A stretch of DNA of 64,000 bases from Tanypteryx hageni (lineage: Eukaryota; Arthropoda; Insecta; Odonata; Petaluridae), in NCBI GenBank assembly GCA_028673005.1, contig CM054116.1, positions 68,771,315 to 68,835,314 of the forward strand. The letters are read 5' to 3'. Under the pieces are notes generated by a model. That model ran no database searches, was not told the origin of the DNA, and saw nothing but the letters and a program-made list of their open reading frames with translations. The first letter of the stretch is position 1; each line of letters begins with the position of its first letter. The position numbers and the translations under genes were made by a program. This document shows positions 57,001 to 64,000 of this stretch, piece after piece.

Positions 57001-60000
57001 TAATTAACAAATCTCCTATTGTTTGAGACACGGAAATCGTTACATAACTTGCCGTCTACGTTGAATTTATCCGACTTTTTTTCTGTCGCTTTCCACGGTG
57101 CTCGGAGATGAGAAATGTGAAATCCCGTGAAAGCAAGGTAGTTGGAAACATGGAAGAAACTTTATCTCATGATAAAATATTCGCATGGAATGCAATTAAT
57201 CCTCAGTAGTTAATAAAAATCGAGAAATATGACGAATATCGATTATGTTAAAGCGATCTATGTGAGCATAACGAGGTTCTGACTCGAATAAAACTCAAAT
57301 AATGCAACTTCCATTACCTATCGCTTCCTGTATCATCGAACAAAACGCTTTTACCGGATAAGCAATCAATAGTAATTATGTACTTCGCGTGTTGTCCGTG
57401 GCGGCCTGACACTTCCCCGCGGCTTTTAATCTAGGAAAGAACCTCCGCAACCGTCTCGCATCCATCCCCTCCGTCCTTTCAAAACAAAAGAAGACTTAAC
57501 TGCGCCACGCTTGCGCGAGGGAAGAACTTAGGGGATAAAAAGTCTTAACGAATAAAAAAATTAGGCCACGGACTTTGTAGGTGGCAATATTAACCAACAA
57601 TCAATTCCCCTGAACTCACGGCGGAATCTAAACCTTGGAGTCGGAGGTTCCACGTTGGGATTCGCTCCAGGTGAGACTCCTTTATTTTTCCCGAGGCATA
57701 GTGGACAAATCCGCGAGATGACTTGAGCACCTCGGGATATTTGCATTGACCGGCCGCAAATCAAAATTCCGAGTCCGCAAACACGGCAAAAGGATCGTGA
57801 GCTCGCGACGTACCCTAAAAACTTTTAAAATCCTCAAGGATAACCACTTCTCCCGGAGAAACAAATACGTCGGTGTTATATATCGATAATAAAAAACTCC
57901 GCGAGCGCGAGAAGTTTACGATCGAATATTTGACATCGACGACAAACAACAAAAGACGGGCCTGTTTGCTTGTATCATGCGAAAGAGAGGCGCGGCGATC
58001 GCAAAAATTGAGCATGGGCCGTCCAAACAGCACCTCTCGTTTCCGCTATCTCATTCTCGCGGAAAGTGGATCCCAAGAATACACCGTGTTTGCATGGACC
58101 ATTGTTCAGTCCGTAGCGTCGCCAACTCCATGCAAGGCCACGCTCGAACGCCTTCGAGATGTTAAAGAGTCCTATTTGCTTTCGGCGTTCTTTTCATCCA
58201 GTTGCGCAACAGATCTTTAATGAGCAGTTCGAGATCGAAAAAAATGATAAATTTTAGCGAGAGGGTGATTACGTCGATTTAATTTGCCGAAGCGCTCCTC
58301 GATGTGCATGCACATGGGGCATTTGCGTGCCCTTTAAAGACCTAAAACGGATATAAACCGGAAGTCGAAGGAGATATTTTGGATAAAAAACGAAAATGAA
58401 CGGGCACCGCGATACCAGTCATGAGACGGCCCTGAAGAATTCAACTTTGAAGTAAACGTACCACAACGATTAAGCACCGCATCTCTTGGTTGCAGACGAT
58501 AAACTAGAAAAGAAAGGTTTCTAATATATACGCCACTCACAGTACTTTTTACAAAGTTATATACCTCGTAATGTTATGTGCGGATTTTCCTAACGAGTTC
58601 GGGTCCTAAAATCTTAACGCCGAATAGGAAATGTTGCATCAAACTTCGATTAAATAACGTTTACATATAATTTTTTGCGCGAATGATATCTTAAATGAGC
58701 CCCATGAAATTTCAGCTTGGCTATCTGCGTGCAACCTAACAATTCACAAGAGGGGTTTAAAACAAGGAATCCGAAAGGCCAGAACGTCATTAACAATCCT
58801 CACTTTCAGACTTGAATCATAAATCCGAGATAGTCAAAGGAAGATAAAGAACCTCGACATGACTCAGACCTACAATTAATCTCATGTGTTTTGTCATGGT
58901 TGTCGCGTCTTGCGACATTGGCGGGTATTTCAAATGTTCGTGAAACATCTTCTGCTAAACCCTGCAACTTATAATTCTTTAACATCTTCAATCACGGTTT
59001 GCAGAGTAATCACGTAAAATATAGCGTTCAGGCGAAGTTGCTCTTGCAGTACCCAATTCAAATCCTCATTAATGACGTAAAATTTAGCTTTTAGTCATAG
59101 AAATCTTTTTATGGATCTAGCAGCTTTACTCAGAACTTCGCCTAGCTTACATACGTGGATATTACGTAACTGAAACGAACTCGACCGGCGGCCTATCCGC
59201 GCATTTGGATTTATTTGCTTTTTAAAACCGGTTTAAGTAGTTACTTAATAATTAACCATTTTTTAAAAATTGGAAGTTCGTCTAATCGTAACAGTATTTT
59301 TGAGACTTTCAATGCCTTGATGTAGCAGTAGCTTTAAAAACACCCGCGAGAAATTCAACCGGCATTACAAAAAGAGACCGCCAAAAGGGTGTTTCCATTG
59401 AAGTAAAACACCATTGAGGAACCATTTTCCTTACCAACTGACGCCTCCAAAAATTAAGAGAAAAATGGAAATAGAAGCGGAACTTCAATTTACTCAGTGA
59501 ACAAAAAAACTCACTCTTTTGAATCGGAGAACGCATTAGCGACCGCATTTGCAATTCTTCCCGAGTAATTAGAGCTTCGTGACGTGTCCTGCTTACTGGG
59601 ATCGGCCGTTCGACCACATCACGGGCGACGGACGTCATTGAATGGACAAGAGCGACGGGGAGGAAGATGTAGTAATTAAAAGAGCGGTGTGCACTGATGA
59701 CACAATAGACTGAGACCTTTAGTTCCTCGTCGCGAGACAGCGTCATAAGCCACGAGAAGTTTCCATAATAAGGGGGTGGGGTGGGAGGGGGGCGTTTGGT
59801 TCAACCTTATCGACGGGAGTGACGCAGAGAGGCAACTCGAAGGAAGTGATTAGGCCACCCGACTGAAATTCCACCCTTTCGAAAATAACAGGCATTGGAA
59901 AACATACGAGTTCATATAGGACACGAGACGAAGGTACGCATACCCTAAAACCTTTCCAGCGAGAGAGACAAAAATTGAGAAGAGCGAAATCTAAAAATGG

Positions 60001-60452
60001 CATTTATCACCAGTTTGGTTTTTTGCGTACTAGTTAATTTTACGCGTATTTTAGGCCGGAATAAAAAGATTCATTCGCGCATTTCAACAGCGAAACAGCT
60101 ATCCCCAAACCGTTGAACCTAAAAAAATCGGTCAGTTATCACCGTTAGCGAATTTTCGTATATGAAATGCGCATTTTGTCTTATTAATCGCCTTGAATTT
60201 AATTGATGAATTAATTCGATAAAGCTGTAAGAGATGCTTTATAGTTAATTATTTTAATTCTTAGTTTTTATCCTAACTAAATATTCACTGAAAACCAGAC
60301 GGGGTAAGGCTCATTTTGGAAATTTAAAAATTTCTGTCGCCTTCCTGAAAATTTATATAGCGTTTACTGTCGCAAATTTGTGATATTTATATATTTGACC
60401 AAGCATTTTCAGCGCGTTTCTCACATAATAGCTGCCATTGATACATAATACG
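51001..60452. other. Long non-coding stretch, no gene recognised
   Basis: Reading frames up to 155 codons (for example 52630-53097 and 53866-54285) show no family motifs, biased composition consistent with coding, or exon-like borders. A G run lies at about 53370, a C run at about 54509 and a GA run at 54894-54919. A TATCATAACACGGATTCACA-type sequence (- strand, about 52300) resembles pogo-like MITE interiors but has no clear ends. Confidence 0.3.
54894..54919 (+). repeat. (GA)13 microsatellite
   Basis: An uninterrupted GA run of 26 bases, next to the CCCTCGAGAGGGTCT inverted motif. Possible GAGA-factor-type site, otherwise simple repeat. Confidence 0.85.
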
Positions 60453-60460
60453 GTTTAGAT

Positions 60461-60799
60461 CAGGGGTCGGCAACATACGGCACGCGGGCCGGATGCGGCC
60501 CCCGAGAGCGCTTTATGCGGCCCGCGAAACCACAATGGAAAAGTGATCGGTATAGTTTAACCAAAAATTTCGTATTTTTTCAGTAAAAGTTTGGTCTCAA
60601 AACCTTTTCTGATGCATATTTAACGCAGGTAAATTGTTTAGATATGATTTTTACCAATATGAGATCACAGAATCTCTGGAAAACTTCGGATGTTAAGACT
60701 CATCCGGCCCGGCGAAACGCTCTTGACTTTCAATGCGGCCCTCCAAAGCATTCACATTACGTATGTGGCCCGCCATGCACAAAAGGCTGCCGACCCCTG
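60461..60799. mobile_element. hAT-type MITE (339 bp)
   Basis: Perfect 8-bp duplication GTTTAGAT (60453-60460, 60800-60807). Ends CAGGGGTCGGCAACATACGG and, inward from the right, CAGGGGTCGGCAGCC. Same family as 37292-37611, opposite orientation. Confidence 0.87.
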
Positions 60800-60807
60800 G
60801 TTTAGAT

Positions 60808-63312
60808 GGTCGAATAAACTCGTCATGCCACGACAAAGGGTCAATGTTACGGTGGCTTAACGATTTTTAACATGATACTAGGCAAACTGTAACTGTTAAT
60901 CATCCATAATAAGAAAATGGATTCGAAAGATTACTCAAGAGGAAACCGAAGCACAGTCAAACGTGAATCTTAGGAAGGATCCGGAAAAGCTTCACTTCTT
61001 GTATGACAAACAAAGCGTGTCCGAAATAAGAAAGAAACGCAAGCCTCATCTCCGACAGATTGGTGTGATGAAATTGTGACGATAATTGCGCCATTACATA
61101 AAGGTGCACTGTGGCGATTACTTAAGCCACCTCTATGAATGTGCCGTGTTCTCTGCAGGAAATAAATTCAATTGGGTTAAGAATTATGAAAACACGCACA
61201 ACAGAATATCATGCATTCAAACTGAAATGCACGTATTTTCAAATAAAAATACACGGCTTAAAGACGTAAAAAAATAAAACGCGTACAACCCATCGATGAA
61301 TTTTTCCGGTTTTATGCGCCATATCGAGTAAGGTATTTAACTAGGAACATAAAAAGTAAAAGCAGCAGCAACATAAGGAAGACCTATGATTTTTATAGTT
61401 GGGAATTCTCTGAAAGCTTTATCAAAGAAACCTCAAGTCAATAAAATGGAATATCATCAGCGTCTTCAAACTTGACTCATTTACTTCGACTAAATAGCGA
61501 TCGAATTACAAATTTAAACTTTCCTAACGACACCTATTTAAGCATTATTGAAAAAATGTTGTATGAGAATAAACAACAGATCATTAAAATTAAGGGCCAC
61601 AGTATTGTTACCAACATTCGCCCTATTTTGGAAACGTCATTGTTAACAACCAAAACCGTACACTTTTGTACACAGACAGCCGCGTAAGGTGCGCAAAAAT
61701 GCTTCTTATGATATTTTCGATTACAATGACGTAAAATCGGTCTATGTTTCTATGACGAAAACGGTTCCCTCCGCCCATTCACTCTCATGAGCAACGAAGA
61801 GGCCCAAAAAGACAGTCATTTTACCTCTCCCCCCCCCTCCCCAAACATTTCACGCGGCTTGCTCTGTTCCGTTTCGTATAAAACAACGGGAGAATTCCAC
61901 TCGGATCTCCCAATAAATTAATTACCTTGTCGATAAGCGTAAAACAATGCAGGGGGAAACAAAAACGGAAATCGGACTGTACCCATGCCTAATGATCGCC
62001 TTTTGTATTTCGCGTTCTCTTGGCCAATAAAAGTGAAAGCAATCACAGAAAGTGACACACTGAGTTGTTAAATTTATTTACGTATTCACGACCAAACGCA
62101 ACGCGGAAAAGACGCACTCCAATTCTCAAGCCGAGATAAAGATGAGGTGATGTGTATGTAAAACCCATATCATCAATAATTTAATACGCAGGGGTAAAAT
62201 TAAGACTGCTGGTCACATAGTCGGAAATGGAACGCTGGCCAAAACTTAAGACTCAACTTTCGGTGAATCACCACAGAAAATGCATTGTAGCAAAATGCCC
62301 ATACGTTTTTTTACAACCGTGTTATGATTATTGGAGATACCTAAGATTAATTACTTATACTTGGATACTTAGATTATTATTCTTGAATGCTGAATGTTAT
62401 GGCTTTATAATTAAATGTTACGCGACACGTCCAGAATCGATTACAATTAAGATGGATTAATTGCAACAACCAAGCTTAAGTTGGTAAAAAATTACCTTCT
62501 TAGTTGCTAATTTATTCAATTTAAAGCGACACTCGCGAAACGCTGGAAAGGCAAACAGCGGCTTTAAAAAGCACATGGAAATTTGACACCAGTAAAATCC
62601 AGCGAGTTCACGGAAATACCAGCGACGAGTCAATTAACACTGAAGCGCACGTTAAGGGAAAAATGCATAAAACCTGACGTCATCTACCCAGCGCGGCGGA
62701 CAAGACGACGGAGGAATGCTTGGGAGATATTTTGAGGAAAATGAAAAGGTCGGAAGACGCCATTCAATTACAGGTGCTGAAAAAGACTAACAAATTGGGT
62801 AAAGTTTAAAATAATGGGTTTCTATGCGAATTTAAGCGAAAACCCTCGGAGAACGTGATCGGATGGGCTGAACAACGCACCAAAGAAAATAAATATTGTA
62901 AAAAGGTGGATTCCTTTCCGACCCATGATTCAGAAAAAAATGCGAAAGAGAAGGCTCATACATGAGACGGAGCCTGAAAAATACCGACGCTATTAGGAAG
63001 AAAACACGACATTTTTTCTTGAAATAAAAGCCATTGTACAAAAAATGCGACAATCGTACCAGTAGTAAGATACACAATATTGAGTGCCCACACTCCAGCA
63101 ATTCTCGAATTTGAACTCAAGTTCGAAATGATCTTCAGGCCGAGTAAGGAAAGATCATTCGCGAGGGAAAAGAATCGCACGCCACTTTTTATAGGCGACG
63201 ACGCTAAACATTCAATGCAATGCGTAATAACTTGTGGATAAATTATCCGAGTCGATGTCGAAGTTAATGCCGGAGAGCTTTCAGATAAGCCTAGCACAGT
63301 CGTTAAGACAAT
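60808..63312. other. Non-coding DNA, nothing recognised
   Basis: Short frames only (61086, 61472, 62227), none with motifs. A C run occurs near 61830. Confidence 0.3.
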
Positions 63313-63735
63313 ATGTGATGCTGCCTAGGAAACCATACCTTAAGTCGAAAAAATGGATTCCTTGTTTATTGCTGCAATGCATGGAACATAAAATTCTGAA
63401 CCAAAAAAATCGTTGTTTCCAGGCCAGAAAATTGATTTTTGGTGACCATTTAAAGTTTAAAAGGAAAATTATACCTCAAGTTGCCCATGTTATTTTCCCA
63501 TAGCGACTAAGGTATGATTTCAATATAGCTGACTTGCTCACTTTTCGCCAATATTTTCATATTTTCTGATGAGGTAACACCGATTTTCGAGATTGTAACT
63601 TATAGTTGAAGACTTCTACTAACAGATGGTAGAAAAACCTCAAAAACGATATTTTTCACCCTCAAGCGCCATTTTCCCTGTACTGAACAATTTAGCGTAG
63701 CGACTTAAGGTATGGTTTCCTAGGTGGCATCACAT
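63313..63735. mobile_element. Non-coding element with 35-bp terminal inverted repeats
   Basis: Left end ATGTGATGCTGCCTAGGAAA continuing CCATACCTTAAGTCG; the right end read inward differs at two positions (GATGCCACC). The internal copy AGCGACTAAGGTATGATTTC at about 63504 repeats the inner TIR. Target duplication not clear, so the class is undetermined. Confidence 0.65.
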
Positions 63736-64000
63736 AATTATGTGACGCCTGCTATTACGTTAAATAAGAACCGACATATACGCCTCGGCGTAGTGTTTCA
63801 AACGCTATTCCTGATTAATTCGACGTGATTTGGAACATCTACAGCATTAATAATATTTCTAAAATACGATTTAACACATTGAAACTCCAAAAATGTTTAT
63901 TATGAAAAACATTCTCCCCAAAAAAATCAAATTTTCACCTTCAAATAGGATTTTAAGGTCAGAAGAAAATGTAGCGATCAAGTGGCGAGCGACGAACCCA

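Overview
This is eukaryotic nuclear DNA. It has spliced genes with GT-AG introns, long AT-rich non-coding stretches and many transposon remnants. Two protein-coding genes can be supported, both conserved animal genes. The repeat content (hAT, piggyBac and pogo-like elements with intact target-site duplications, tRNA-derived SINE-like units, non-LTR reverse-transcriptase scraps) fits an arthropod, most likely an insect with a fairly large genome. I cannot name the species. There are no operons, Shine-Dalgarno sites, CRISPR arrays or prophages.

Left end (1-1.45 kb, + strand): the last three coding exons of USE1, an ER SNARE. Its 5' part lies outside the window. From 2.3 to 6.95 kb there is a stack of mobile DNA: a 315-bp near-perfect palindrome whose two arms each carry a tRNA-Gly-like cloverleaf, a complete-ended but dead hAT transposon (2729-6288, 8-bp target duplication GTAAAAAC), and the C-terminal remnant of a piggyBac transposase. 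From about 7.2 to 18.4 kb, on the - strand, lies a complete ten-exon gene for a SUCO/Slp1-type SUN-domain ER membrane protein. I reconstructed it exon by exon: phases are consistent throughout and it gives 1,461 codons plus stop. USE1 and SUCO are transcribed convergently.

Right part (18.6-64 kb): I find no convincing host exon. It is a gene desert, or a very long intron or regulatory region of a gene outside the window. It holds hAT-type MITEs with duplicated 8-bp targets (26.0, 35.5, 39.5, 47.3, 60.5 kb, and a more decayed one at 37.3 kb), a pogo/Tigger-like MITE (27.5 kb), a TTAA-flanked piggyBac-like MITE inserted in a LINE fragment (44.4-45.0 kb), an N-terminal piggyBac transposase fragment (35.9-36.6 kb), a LINE RT fragment (41.5-41.9 kb), two related SINE-like sequences (34.0 and 50.7 kb), two dispersed repeat families of which one is nested in the other (14.1, 21.2-22.5, 30.9-31.3 kb), a perfect 26-bp hairpin (24.8 kb), a 925-bp polypurine minisatellite (38.3-39.2 kb), and a TIR element near the right edge.

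The two host genes both act at the endoplasmic reticulum (USE1 in Golgi-to-ER membrane fusion, SUCO in ER protein protection and secretion). The shared compartment is noted only as a coincidence of position. The most unusual structures are the tRNA-bearing palindrome and the polypurine array. No clearly new biological system is demonstrable from sequence alone.
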